A DNA stretch of 38,411 nucleotides from Lactobacillales bacterium (GTDB lineage Bacteria; Bacillota_I; Bacilli_A; RF39; UBA660): positions 128,970-167,380 of the forward strand of contig SVAG01000001.1 in NCBI GenBank assembly GCA_015059545.1. The letters are read 5' to 3'. Below, piece after piece: positions 16,123-23,674 of this stretch (positions are counted from its first letter, which is position 1; each line of letters opens with the position of its first letter). The notes below the pieces were generated by a model that saw nothing but the letters and a program-made list of their open reading frames with translations, made no database searches and was not told the origin of the DNA. Both the position numbers and the translations under genes were made by a program.

Positions 16123-16213
16123 GGAGAAATACCCAAGTCTGGTTGAAGGGACCGGTCTTGAAAACCGGGAGGTCGGAAACGGCGCGGGGGTTCGAATCCC
16201 TCTTTCTCCGCCA
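16123..16213 (+). tRNA. tRNA-Ser (anticodon TGA)
   Basis: Acceptor GGAGAAA / TTTCTCC, discriminator G, anticodon loop CTTGAAA, long variable arm with GGTCGGAAACGGC, encoded CCA; 91 nt. Confidence 0.97.
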
Positions 16214-16227
16214 TTTTAAATTGATAT

Positions 16228-16304
16228 CGCGGAATGGAGCAGCTTGGTAGCTCGCCGGGCTCATAACCCGGAGGTCGTTGGTTCAAATCCATCTTCCGCA
16301 ACCA
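16228..16304 (+). tRNA. Initiator tRNA-fMet (anticodon CAT)
   Basis: CGCGGAA / TTCCGCA leaves C1 opposite A72 unpaired, and the anticodon stem has three G:C pairs (GGG/CCC) next to loop CTCATAA. Both are the hallmarks of the bacterial initiator tRNA. 77 nt with encoded CCA. Confidence 0.96.
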
Positions 16305-16307
16305 AAT

Positions 16308-16383
16308 GGTCCCGTAGTGTAGCGGTTATCACGTCTGCCTGTCACGCAGAAGATCGCGAGTTCGATTCTCGTCGGGACCGCCA
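16308..16383 (+). tRNA. tRNA-Asp (anticodon GTC)
   Basis: Acceptor GGTCCCG / CGGGACC, discriminator G, anticodon stem TCTGC/GCAGA with loop CTGTCAC, encoded CCA. Confidence 0.97.
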
Positions 16384-16391
16384 TTTTTTTT

Positions 16392-16467
16392 GGCTCTGTA
16401 GCTCAGTCGGTAGAGCAAGGGACTGAAAATCCCTGTGTCGGTGGTTCGATTCCACTCGGAGCCACCA
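16392..16467 (+). tRNA. tRNA-Phe (anticodon GAA)
   Basis: Acceptor GGCTCTG / CGGAGCC, anticodon loop CTGAAAA in AGGGA/TCCCT, encoded CCA; last gene of the first tRNA operon. Confidence 0.97.
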
Positions 16468-16479
16468 GAGTGTGGATAA

Positions 16480-16505
16480 AAGGCTAGAATATTCTAGCTT
16501 TTTTT
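16480..16505 (+). terminator. Terminator of first tRNA operon
   Basis: Near-perfect palindrome AAGGCTAGAAT / ATTCTAGCTTT (one G-T pair) followed by a run of Ts. Confidence 0.85.
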
Positions 16506-16590
16506 GTGACAACTAAAAGTCAAATTTTAAATTATATATAGAAATAAGGTATAAATCATAGTATAATTTATTAAAATAGGGAGTGTTACT

Positions 16591-17442
16591 ATGAATCAAA
16601 CATATTACGAAATATTAAAGATAAAACAAGATGCAACAAAAAATGAAATAAAAAAAGCATATTATGCAATAATGAAACAAGTTCATCCAGATCAAAATAC
16701 TATAACATCAGATGAAGAATTAACAAAAATAGTAGGACAAGCTTATAGAATTTTAATGAGTGATATTGAAAGAAAAAAATATGATGAACAATTAGAACAA
16801 ATTAATAAAAATGAAACTGCTCCACAACTAAAAGAACAAATAGAACAACTCCTAAAAAGTGAATCTTTCAAGCAACTATATAATACAAAATATGATAATG
16901 ATAATAATTTTAAATATTATAGAGCTCTTTATAAAAATATAACTGAATCTTTTTATTTAAATAATGCATCATCACTTAAAGAAAAATTAACAAAATTAAA
17001 AAGATTAGATAATTTAATTAAAAGAGAAATTATGTTATATGAACAACAAAATATAAATACAGAACCAATTAAAAATAATTCAATTGTTGAAAATGAAGTT
17101 GGGTTTGTGCAAGAACAACCACAAGAAGAACCAATTTTGATTGAAAAACAAGAAGAAAAAGAAGAATATATAAATCCTATTATTTGGTTTGATATTTATG
17201 CTAAACAATTAGGAGAAGAGTTAAAAGAAAATAAAGATTTATCTATAGAAGAAGTAGAAGAAATAATAGCTTATGAGCAAGGATTAAAACAAGAGTTTAT
17301 TCAATTACTTTCACATTTTTCAAATAATCCAGAAAAAATAGAAGAAGCTAAACGTAATACGGTAAAATTAGTAGAACAAAAGAAACAAGAATTATTAATT
17401 AAAAATACAGAATTAATGATTGTGGAAGAAAGAACATTATAA
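16591..17442 (+). CDS. J-domain (DnaJ-like) protein
   Basis: The 283-residue protein has an N-terminal J domain (about 3-67) with YYEILKIKQDATKNEIKKAY, the HPD tripeptide at 32-34 that stimulates DnaK ATPase, and the closing ERKKYDEQL. It lacks the Gly/Phe-rich, zinc-finger and client domains of DnaJ. The rest is Lys/Glu/Gln-rich helical sequence without a known fold. It would act as a specialised co-chaperone that recruits DnaK to an unknown client. RBS GGGAG; TATAAT at 16562. It converges with the next gene over a shared terminator. Confidence 0.85.
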   Translation: MNQTYYEILKIKQDATKNEIKKAYYAIMKQVHPDQNTITSDEELTKIVGQAYRILMSDIERKKYDEQLEQINKNETAPQLKEQIEQLLKSESFKQLYNTKYDNDNNFKYYRALYKNITESFYLNNASSLKEKLTKLKRLDNLIKREIMLYEQQNINTEPIKNNSIVENEVGFVQEQPQEEPILIEKQEEKEEYINPIIWFDIYAKQLGEELKENKDLSIEEVEEIIAYEQGLKQEFIQLLSHFSNNPEKIEEAKRNTVKLVEQKKQELLIKNTELMIVEERTL

Positions 17443-17474
17443 AAAAATAGTAAATATAATTTTTACTATTTTTT
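17442..17474. terminator. Bidirectional terminator
   Basis: 13-bp stem AAAAAATAGTAAA / TTTACTATTTTTT around loop TATAATT, with Ts on both strands, between converging genes; it overlaps the minus-strand stop. Confidence 0.8.
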
Positions 17475-17927
17475 ATTTGTTTTCTCAATACTATATTTTA
17501 ATAAATCATCTAAATTATTATATGGTTTTTCATTATAATCTAATTCATATAACCAGTCTAAATATTTTATTTTTTCTGCATCATCAGGTCTTCCGTATAT
17601 TACTTTATTTGTGTGTAACCAATATCCAAATTCCACATTAGTGGTAAAAGCAGGCATATCAGGTAAATGTCTTGGTATCCAAAATAATATAGTAGTAGCT
17701 TCAGTTAAAGCTTCTCTTTCCCACATTGCTTGATCAACATAATCTTCTTTAGGTTTCCATGTTGAATATTCTGGAACATATACAACTCCATCAAATCCAT
17801 ATTCTTCTAATTTTTTACAAGCTTCGGTTCTCCATGAAGTAGAATTTTCTCCACGTGGAGTAGGCCCAGCTAAGAAAATAGATTTTTCACCTTTTATGAC
17901 ATTTTGATCAGAATAGTTTATTTTCAT
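17466..17927 (-). CDS. Nucleoside 2-deoxyribosyltransferase-like protein
   Basis: The 153-residue protein begins at the ATG at 17927: GGAAGG lies 9 bp upstream, whereas it abuts the in-frame ATG at 17936. SIFLAGPTPRGENSTSWRTEA is the nucleoside 2-deoxyribosyltransferase-like signature (FLAGP), followed by VYVPEYSTWKP, the conserved WEREALTEATTILFWIPR acid segment and TNVEFGYW, with the catalytic-type Glu in NVEFG. Family members cleave or swap N-glycosidic bonds of nucleosides; the exact substrate is not readable. Extended -10 TGTTATAAT at 17949-17957 (minus). Such proteins also occur in phage NAD/nucleotide modules, so a link to the NAD island is possible but unproven. Confidence 0.75.
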   Translation of the reverse strand: MKINYSDQNVIKGEKSIFLAGPTPRGENSTSWRTEACKKLEEYGFDGVVYVPEYSTWKPKEDYVDQAMWEREALTEATTILFWIPRHLPDMPAFTTNVEFGYWLHTNKVIYGRPDDAEKIKYLDWLYELDYNEKPYNNLDDLLKYSIEKTNKK

Positions 17928-17948
17928 ATTTATCATCCTTCCGTTATA

Positions 17949-17957
17949 ATTATAACA
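17949..17957 (-). promoter_or_regulatory. Extended -10 promoter TGTTATAAT, minus strand
   Basis: Reverse-strand TGTTATAAT, 22 bp upstream of the ATG of the deoxyribosyltransferase-like gene. Confidence 0.6.
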
Positions 17958-18055
17958 AACTGATAAAAAAATAACAATAAACGTTAAAATTACTAGGAAT
18001 TTTTCATATTTTTTGATAAAATAGTATATGTACAAGCATGGAAGGAGATCATGAT

Positions 18056-20548
18056 ATGAAATTATTTAAGAAGTTATTCGATCATGAATACAAAGAATTA
18101 GAAAAATTTAAAAAAATAGCAGATCAAGTTATGGCTTTAGATGAAGAAATGACTAACTTATCTGATGAAGAATTAAAAGGGAAAACAGAAGAATTTAAAA
18201 AGAGATTAAGTGAAGGAGAAACTTTAGAAGATATTAAAGTAGAAGCTTTTGCAGTAGCAAGAGAAGCAGCTTATCGTGTTATTGGAGAAAAACCATTCTA
18301 CGTTCAAATATTAGGTGGTTTAGCAATTCACTATGGTAATATTGCAGAAATGCGTACTGGGGAAGGAAAAACTTTAACATCAACAATGCCAGCATACTTA
18401 AATGCATTAGAAGGTAAAGGTGTACACATTGTAACAGTAAACGAATACCTTGCAGGACGTGATGCTGAATGGATGGGAAGTATTTATAAATTCTTAGGAT
18501 TAACAGTAGGTGTTAATTTAAGAGAACAATCTCCAAAAGAAAAACAAGAAGTATATAATTGTGATATTACATATTCAACAAATAATGAAATTGGATTTGA
18601 CTACTTAAGAGATAACATGGTAGTAAATGCCAAAGACAGAGTTCAAAGACCACTTAACTTTGCAATTGTCGATGAAGTTGACTCAATCTTAATAGACGAA
18701 GCTAGAACTCCACTTATTATATCTGGTGGACATCAACAATCAGCTAATCTTTATATAGATGCAGATAGATTCGCTAAAACATTAAAAGAAGATGACGGAT
18801 ATATCTATGATGAAAAAACAAAAGCTGTAGTATTAGATGAAAAAGGTATAAAAGCAGGAGAAAAATTCTTCAAAGTAAAAAATTTATATGATATAGATAA
18901 TACAAATTTAGTTCATTATATAAACCAAGCATTAAAAGCAAACTTCAGTATGAAATGTGATTTTGATTATGTAGTAAAAGATGGACAAATTATAATAGTT
19001 GACCAATTTACAGGACGTTTAATGCAAGGAAGAAGTTATTCAGATGGACTTCACCAAGCTATTCAAGCTAAAGAAGGAGTTAATATTGAACAAGAAACAA
19101 AAACTTTAGCAACTATTACATTCCAAAATTTATTCAGAATGTATGAAAAATTGTCAGGAATGACAGGAACAGCAAAAACAGAAGAAGAAGAATTTAGAGA
19201 TATTTATAACATGTATGTTATTGCAATACCTACAAATAAACCAATTGCCAGAGTTGATTATAGTGATTTAATATTTGCTACAAAAGCTGGTAAATATAAA
19301 GCTATAGTAAATGAAATAAAAGAAAGACATGCTACAGGTCAACCTATACTAGTTGGTACAGTTGCTGTAGAAACAAGTGAACTTTTAAGTTCAATGTTAA
19401 AAAAAGAAGGAATTAAACACGAAGTATTAAATGCTAAAAATAATGCAAGAGAAGCAGAAATCATCGCAAAAGCTGGTGAAAAAGGAGCTGTAACAATTGC
19501 TACTAACATGGCAGGACGTGGAACTGACATCAAATTAACAGAAGAAGTTAAAGAATTAGGTGGATTATGTGTTATAGGTACTGAAAGACATGAATCAAGA
19601 CGTATCGATAACCAATTAAGAGGACGTTCAGGACGTCAAGGAGATCCAGGATTCTCTCAATTCTGTGTATCATTTGAAGACGAATTAATGGTAAGATTTG
19701 GTACAGATAGAGCTAAAGGATTACTTCAAAGAGTAGGATTCAGTGATGATATGTCAATTAGAAATAAAATGATTTCTAAATCAATTGAATCAGCTCAAAC
19801 AACAGTAGAAGGAAATAACTTTGATACTCGTAAAGCATTACTTCAATATGATGATGTTATAAATCAACAAAGAGAATATATTTATGATAGAAGAAATGAA
19901 ATATTAGATTCAGTATCAATACATGATACAATTCTAAATACATTTAAAGATTTCTCACATGATATAGTATTTAGTCATATTGCACCAGAAGGATATTTAA
20001 CAGAATTAGACTATAATGAAATAATTGAATTCTTAAATAACGATATTTTAAGAAAAGAAATTAAATTTGAAGATGTTTGTGAAATGAAAGAAACAGAATT
20101 AGAAAAATATATTTATGATTTATTAGAAAAAGAATACAATGATAAATTAAAAGATATACCAACAGAAATAGCAAACGAATTTGAAAAAGCAATTTCTTTA
20201 AGAGTAATAGATACTCATTGGATGGAACACATCAATACAATGGATCATTTAAGAGAAGGTATTGGTCTTAGAGGATATGCGCAAGAAAATCCACTTAGAG
20301 CATATACTACAGAAGGATTCGCTTTATATGAATCAATGTTAAGTACAGTAGATAAAGAAACTGCTATGTTCTTATTAAAAGCTGAAATAAGACAAAACAT
20401 CGAAAGAAAACAAGTAGTTAAAGGTGAAGCTAAAGGAGATAGAAATAAAACTAAAAAAGCAGAACCTAAAAAAGTTGTTAAAATAGGTCGTAATGATCAA
20501 TGTCCATGTGGCTCAGGTAAAAAATATAAACAATGTTGTGGTAAGTAA
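18056..20548 (+). CDS. secA: Protein translocase ATPase SecA
   Basis: The 830-residue preprotein translocase motor drives export through SecYEG. Visible features: MRTGEGKT Walker A (99-106), VDEVDSILIDEARTPLIISG, the TGTAKTEEEEF region, MAGRGTDIKL, and a C-terminal SEC-C zinc motif CPCGSGKKYKQCCGK after a Lys-rich linker. Length is normal for Firmicute SecA. ATG 18056 is chosen over 18038 because AAGGAG ends 9 bases before it and 18038 overlaps the RBS. It has its own terminator. Part of its 3' end recurs 2.4 kb downstream (22907-22942). Confidence 0.97.
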   Translation: MKLFKKLFDHEYKELEKFKKIADQVMALDEEMTNLSDEELKGKTEEFKKRLSEGETLEDIKVEAFAVAREAAYRVIGEKPFYVQILGGLAIHYGNIAEMRTGEGKTLTSTMPAYLNALEGKGVHIVTVNEYLAGRDAEWMGSIYKFLGLTVGVNLREQSPKEKQEVYNCDITYSTNNEIGFDYLRDNMVVNAKDRVQRPLNFAIVDEVDSILIDEARTPLIISGGHQQSANLYIDADRFAKTLKEDDGYIYDEKTKAVVLDEKGIKAGEKFFKVKNLYDIDNTNLVHYINQALKANFSMKCDFDYVVKDGQIIIVDQFTGRLMQGRSYSDGLHQAIQAKEGVNIEQETKTLATITFQNLFRMYEKLSGMTGTAKTEEEEFRDIYNMYVIAIPTNKPIARVDYSDLIFATKAGKYKAIVNEIKERHATGQPILVGTVAVETSELLSSMLKKEGIKHEVLNAKNNAREAEIIAKAGEKGAVTIATNMAGRGTDIKLTEEVKELGGLCVIGTERHESRRIDNQLRGRSGRQGDPGFSQFCVSFEDELMVRFGTDRAKGLLQRVGFSDDMSIRNKMISKSIESAQTTVEGNNFDTRKALLQYDDVINQQREYIYDRRNEILDSVSIHDTILNTFKDFSHDIVFSHIAPEGYLTELDYNEIIEFLNNDILRKEIKFEDVCEMKETELEKYIYDLLEKEYNDKLKDIPTEIANEFEKAISLRVIDTHWMEHINTMDHLREGIGLRGYAQENPLRAYTTEGFALYESMLSTVDKETAMFLLKAEIRQNIERKQVVKGEAKGDRNKTKKAEPKKVVKIGRNDQCPCGSGKKYKQCCGK
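20504..20539 (+). repeat. SEC-C coding segment, parent copy in secA
   Basis: 36 bp encoding PCGSGKKYKQCC, matched at 33 of 36 positions by 22907-22942. The three differences fall in one Ser codon (TCA here, AGT there). Confidence 0.9.
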
Positions 20549-20550
20549 AT

Positions 20551-20576
20551 AAAACCCCGTAATTTCGGGGTTTTTT
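20551..20576 (+). terminator. secA terminator
   Basis: AAAACCCCG / CGGGGTTTT stem with a TAATTT loop, followed by TTTTTT and then GATG. Confidence 0.95.
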
Positions 20577-20600
20577 GATGCCTAAAAATATTAAAACAAA

Positions 20601-20663
20601 TTTTAGATACCTTTTTGGATACCTTCCGGTGAGTATTTAAAAGGTATCTAGATACCCTTTTTT
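20601..20663. repeat. Nested inverted repeat after secA
   Basis: TAGATACCTTTT (20604-20615) pairs with AAAAGGTATCTA (20639-20650), enclosing a smaller ATACC/GGTGAGTAT hairpin. AAGGTATCTAGATACCCTT is also a palindrome by itself. It could be a MITE-like or recombination remnant. From 20664 to 20834 I see no gene or further structure. Confidence 0.6.
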
Positions 20664-20834
20664 GAAGTGAAAATACAAAAACTTTGTATTGCTGAAAAAT
20701 ATGATATTTCCTTTATTTATAAGGACTTACAAAGATTTTGACTTCTAATAAAAATGAAATTGTGTTCACTGCCCAAATGACATAGGACACTAATTGTTTA
20801 GTAAGAAAAATTTTACTAAAATATAAAGGTTCTA

Positions 20835-20863
20835 TTGACATACTAAAAGACATAGTATACAAT
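20835..20863 (+). promoter_or_regulatory. GntR/ABC operon promoter and likely operator
   Basis: TTGACA 20835-20840 and TACAAT 20858-20863 are 17 bp apart. Within the spacer, ATACTA (20840-20845) and TAGTAT (20853-20858) form a 6-bp inverted repeat with 7-bp spacing, a plausible site for autoregulation by the GntR protein. Confidence 0.75.
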
Positions 20864-20901
20864 ATTATTGTATTAATCAAGTAATACAAAGAGGTGTGAT
20901 T

Positions 20902-21261
20902 ATGGACTTTACTTTTGATAATAATATTCCTATATATATTCAGGTTTTAGAATATATGAAAATATATCTTATTTCAGGTGTATTTAAATGTGGTGAAAAA
21001 TTACCATCAGTTAGAGAATTTGCGACAACATTTAAAGTCAATCCTAATACTATGCAAAAGGCACTAGCTGAACTTGAAAGTATGAATTTAATATATACCG
21101 AAAGAACAAATGGTAAGTATGTTACAAATGATACAAAATTAATAGAAAAACTAAAAGATGAATATGCTATTACCCTTGCAAAGAGCTATTTTCAAGGAAT
21201 GAAAAAAATAGGATTAGGGAAAGCTGATTCAATAAAATATTTAGAAGGGATAGATGATTAA
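20902..21261 (+). CDS. GntR-family (YtrA-type) transcriptional regulator
   Basis: The 119-residue protein is a short GntR repressor: winged HTH of the form YIQVLEYMKIYLISGVFKCG, KLPSVREFATTFKVNPNTMQKALAELE, then a short helical tail without a ligand domain, as in the YtrA subfamily that controls ABC exporters. ATG 20902 with GAGGTG is preferred to the GTG at 20896. It overlaps or abuts the ABC ATPase gene and probably represses its own promoter, where an inverted repeat fills the spacer. Confidence 0.88.
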   Translation: MDFTFDNNIPIYIQVLEYMKIYLISGVFKCGEKLPSVREFATTFKVNPNTMQKALAELESMNLIYTERTNGKYVTNDTKLIEKLKDEYAITLAKSYFQGMKKIGLGKADSIKYLEGIDD

Positions 21262-21958
21262 TATGAAACTTTTAGAGATTAATAATTTAAATAAATCGTT
21301 TGATAATAAAGAAATACTTAAAGATATTAATTTAAGTATTCAAAGCGGAAAAATTATAGGTTTATTAGGGAAAAATGGGGTTGGAAAAACAACACTAATT
21401 AAACTAATAAATGATTTACTAACACCAACAAGTGGAGAAATATTAATTAAAGGCCAAAAAATAGGAATTGAAACAAAAAAAGTAATATCTTATTTGCCAG
21501 AAAGAACATATTTAAATAAACAAATGAAAGTATCTGAAGTAATAAGTTATTTTGAAGATTTCTATGACAATTTTGATTCTGAAAAAGCTAAAAAATTGCT
21601 AAAGGATTTAGATTTAGACATCAATCAAAAGTTAGCAAAAATGAGTAAGGGTATGCAAGAAAAAGTTCAATTAGTTCTTGTAATGTCTAGAAATGCTGAT
21701 TTATATGTTTTAGATGAACCATTAGGTGGGGTAGATCCAGCAACAAGAGATTATATTTTAGATACTATACTTTCTAATTTTAATGAAAATGCTAGTGTTA
21801 TTATTTCAACGCATTTAATATCTGATATTGAAAAAATATTAGATGAAGTCATATTTATTGATAAAGGACAGATTGTATTGCAAAGTGATGCTGATAAACT
21901 TAGAAATAAAGAGAATGCATCAATTGATGAAATTTTTAGGAGGATGTTCAAATGTTAA
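21254..21958 (+). CDS. ABC transporter ATP-binding protein
   Basis: The 234-residue ATPase has Walker A GKNGVGKTT (39-47), the signature MSKGMQEKVQL in place of LSGGQ (usual for YtrB/BcrA-like exporters), Walker B DLYVLDEPLGGVD, and the switch STHLISD. It overlaps gntR by 8 bp when started at ATG 21254; ATG 21263 (MKLLEINNL) is an equally sensible start. With the downstream permease it forms an exporter, likely for peptides, antibiotics or lipids, under GntR control. Substrate not inferable. Confidence 0.88.
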   Translation: MINMKLLEINNLNKSFDNKEILKDINLSIQSGKIIGLLGKNGVGKTTLIKLINDLLTPTSGEILIKGQKIGIETKKVISYLPERTYLNKQMKVSEVISYFEDFYDNFDSEKAKKLLKDLDLDINQKLAKMSKGMQEKVQLVLVMSRNADLYVLDEPLGGVDPATRDYILDTILSNFNENASVIISTHLISDIEKILDEVIFIDKGQIVLQSDADKLRNKENASIDEIFRRMFKC

Positions 21959-22746
21959 ATAAATTATTAAAGTATGATTTAAAATATATGATAAAAAATA
22001 TGACTGTATTTTATGTGTTAGCTATATTTTTTGCTATAACAACACGAATACTATTTAATATAGAACAATCAGTAATTATTAATATAATTGGACAAATAAG
22101 TGTTGGTTGTATGTTTGCAATGCTTGCTAATATATTAATAAATACTATAATGAGAAGTTGGGTTAGATTTAGAGATTCATTATATAAAGATGAAGCTTAT
22201 TTAACTCATACATTGCCTGTTACTAAGAATGAATTATACAATTCAAATTTTATACAAACTCTTATCTTTTTCTTCGTTGGTTTTATTGTTGTTTTAATAA
22301 GTCTATTTATTGCATATTATTCAAAAGATAATTGGTTGGTTATAACTGATTATATAAAAACTATTACTACAGGATTAAATATGAGTACTTCTTTCTTTGT
22401 TATAATGTTTATTACCCTTATATTTTTAGAGGTGTTTAATGCCATTCAATGTGGATTCTATGGAATGATTTTAGGGCATAAAAAGAATAATGGAAAGTTA
22501 GGTTATTCAGTATTATTTGGATTTATAATATACTTAGTAGCACAAACTTTAGTATTAGCTTTAGTATTTGTGTATGGATTATTCGATTCATCAGTAATGG
22601 AACTTTTTAAAACAGCTACAGTAAGCATTGATGTACAAGCATTTAAAGTCTTGGCGATAGTAGCATCTTTATTATATTTAGTAATTATATTTATTATGAG
22701 TATACTATGTAAGAAAGAATTAAATAAAGGAGTTAATATTGAATAG
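21952..22746 (+). CDS. ABC-2-type permease subunit
   Basis: The 264-residue integral membrane protein has about six hydrophobic helices (starting near 20-30, 44-66, 102-124, 145-165, 180-205 and 235-258), consistent with an ABC-2 permease. It overlaps the ATPase gene by 7 bp with GGAGG upstream, so the pair are translated together. RSWVRFRDSLYKDEAYLTHTLPVTK is the cytosolic segment that usually contacts the ATPase (LPV.. motif). A family with this LTHTLPVTK motif is common in Firmicutes, function unknown. Confidence 0.82.
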   Translation: MLNKLLKYDLKYMIKNMTVFYVLAIFFAITTRILFNIEQSVIINIIGQISVGCMFAMLANILINTIMRSWVRFRDSLYKDEAYLTHTLPVTKNELYNSNFIQTLIFFFVGFIVVLISLFIAYYSKDNWLVITDYIKTITTGLNMSTSFFVIMFITLIFLEVFNAIQCGFYGMILGHKKNNGKLGYSVLFGFIIYLVAQTLVLALVFVYGLFDSSVMELFKTATVSIDVQAFKVLAIVASLLYLVIIFIMSILCKKELNKGVNIE

Positions 22747-22906
22747 AATAATGGTGAAAATTGAATACAAAAAATATTCGAAAAAGGCTAATTTTTGAAA
22801 ATTAGATACCTTCAGCTAGGATTCCCGAGTGCTCTCGGAAGCCAAAAAGGGCAAAAAAGAGCTCCCAAAAGCCGCAAAAAGCCCCCAAAAGCCGGAAAAC
22901 TAATTC

Positions 22907-22942
22907 CCATGTGGCAGTGGTAAAAAATATAAACAATGTTGT
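22907..22942 (+). repeat. Duplicate SEC-C coding segment
   Basis: 36 bp matching secA 20504-20539 at 33 positions; it encodes PCGSGKKYKQCC, preceded in frame by a stop two codons upstream and followed by TGA, so it is not a gene. Confidence 0.9.
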
Positions 22943-22958
22943 TGAAAATAGTTTAAAG

Positions 22959-22979
22959 TCCTTGAAATAAGGACTTTTT
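22959..22979 (+). terminator. Terminator after the duplicate SEC-C
   Basis: AAGTCCTTGAAATAAGGACTTTTTT: stem AAGTCC / GGACTT with Ts, followed by the recurrent GATG. Confidence 0.7.
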
Positions 22980-23021
22980 TGATGTATAAAACATAGTTTA
23001 AAAAAATTTTATTCAAAATAA

Positions 23022-23037
23022 AATAACAAATGTTATT
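23022..23037. promoter_or_regulatory. TetR operator, upstream copy
   Basis: AATAACAAATGTTATT: perfect 7-bp arms with a 2-bp centre, 7 bp upstream of the -35 TTGACA. Confidence 0.75.
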
Positions 23038-23043
23038 TTTATA

Positions 23044-23072
23044 TTGACAAATATCTAAAAGTTGTGTATTAT
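23044..23072 (+). promoter_or_regulatory. TetR-methyltransferase promoter
   Basis: TTGACA 23044-23049 and TATTAT 23067-23072 at 17-bp spacing (TATAAT 23070-23075 is also present at 20 bp). It is flanked by identical operators at 23022 and 23078. Confidence 0.7.
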
Positions 23073-23077
23073 AATTA

Positions 23078-23093
23078 AATAACAAATGTTATT
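23078..23093. promoter_or_regulatory. TetR operator, downstream copy
   Basis: Exact second copy of AATAACAAATGTTATT, just after the -10 and 56 bp from the first copy; occupancy would block transcription start. Confidence 0.75.
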
Positions 23094-23117
23094 TTATGCA
23101 TTTGTGAGGTGATATTT

Positions 23118-23672
23118 ATGGCAAGAACAGTTAAGTATTCTAAAGATGATATATTAGAAAAAAGCATTGATTTTATAAAAAAATATGGTTACTCAAAACT
23201 AACAGTTAGAGAATTAGCAAAGTACATAGGTTGTTCAACACAACCAATATTTAAAAACTATGATAACTTTGATATGTATAAAGAAGATTTGAAATCTTAT
23301 TTAAGAAAAGATTACACATCTTTTATTGATAAATATATAGATATAAATGATTATTTATACACAATAAGTTATGCATATGCTTTGTATGCAAAAAAGGAAC
23401 CTAATATATTCTTTTCATTATTTATGGCAGATCTTGCTGGTTCTAGAACAGTAAGCGAAGTGTTAAATACAGATAGAAATATGGAAACAATTAATGCAAT
23501 GACAAAACAATATAAAATATCTTTAGAAGAAGCAAAAAAAATATATCGTGAAGTAAGATTTTATACTCATGGTATAGCAACACAATTATGTGTAAATAGT
23601 ATCAAAATGACTGATAAAGAAATTAAAGATTTAATTAGAAATAATATTGAAATAAATTTAAGGGGGAAATGA
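23118..23672 (+). CDS. TetR-family transcriptional regulator
   Basis: The 184-residue protein has an N-terminal TetR HTH (about 10-50: DDILEKSIDFIKKYGYSKLTVRELAKYIGCSTQPIFKNY) and a C-terminal helical ligand domain resembling TetR_C WHG-type domains (FYTHGIATQL). ATG 23118 follows GAGGTGAT and is preferred to 23109. Twin palindromes around its promoter mark it as autoregulated; it overlaps the next gene's start region and probably controls that methyltransferase, too. Ligand unknown. Confidence 0.88.
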   Translation: MARTVKYSKDDILEKSIDFIKKYGYSKLTVRELAKYIGCSTQPIFKNYDNFDMYKEDLKSYLRKDYTSFIDKYIDINDYLYTISYAYALYAKKEPNIFFSLFMADLAGSRTVSEVLNTDRNMETINAMTKQYKISLEEAKKIYREVRFYTHGIATQLCVNSIKMTDKEIKDLIRNNIEINLRGK

Positions 23673-23674
23673 TT

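Larger units (their letters stand above)
22747..22986. other. GC-richer scar with second secA 3'-end copy
   Basis: A 240-bp non-coding stretch after the permease. In order: hairpins GAATA/TATTC (22763-22779) and CTAATTTT/AAAATTAG (22788-22805), TTAGATACCTT resembling 20602-20612, hairpin CCGAG/CTCGG (about 22825-22838), a Lys/Pro/Ala-codon-rich GC-rich run (22841-22900), a TAA, then PCGSGKKYKQCC codons (22907-22942) ending TGA, and a weak terminator GTCCTTGAAATAAGGAC with Ts. The GC-rich run reads as AKKGKKELPKAAKSPQK in the same frame, like a SecA linker. It looks like a degraded foreign SecA tail or insertion junction. Confidence 0.6.

Noticed and set aside
16028-16467. Open frames on both strands across the first tRNA cluster.
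   Set aside because: They coincide with five complete tRNAs and have no RBS; shadows of RNA genes.
20664-20834. Possible small RNA or attachment site in the gap before gntR.
   Set aside because: Only short imperfect repeats (GTGTTCACT...AGGACACTA) are visible and no terminator or promoter supports a transcript.
21254-21958. ABC signature MSKGM instead of LSGGQ as a sign of inactivation.
   Set aside because: YtrB/BcrA-like ATPases of GntR-controlled operons commonly have this signature; Walker A and B are intact.
22907-22945. The second SEC-C stretch as a small gene.
   Set aside because: Only 13 codons between in-frame stops TAA and TGA; no RBS or start.
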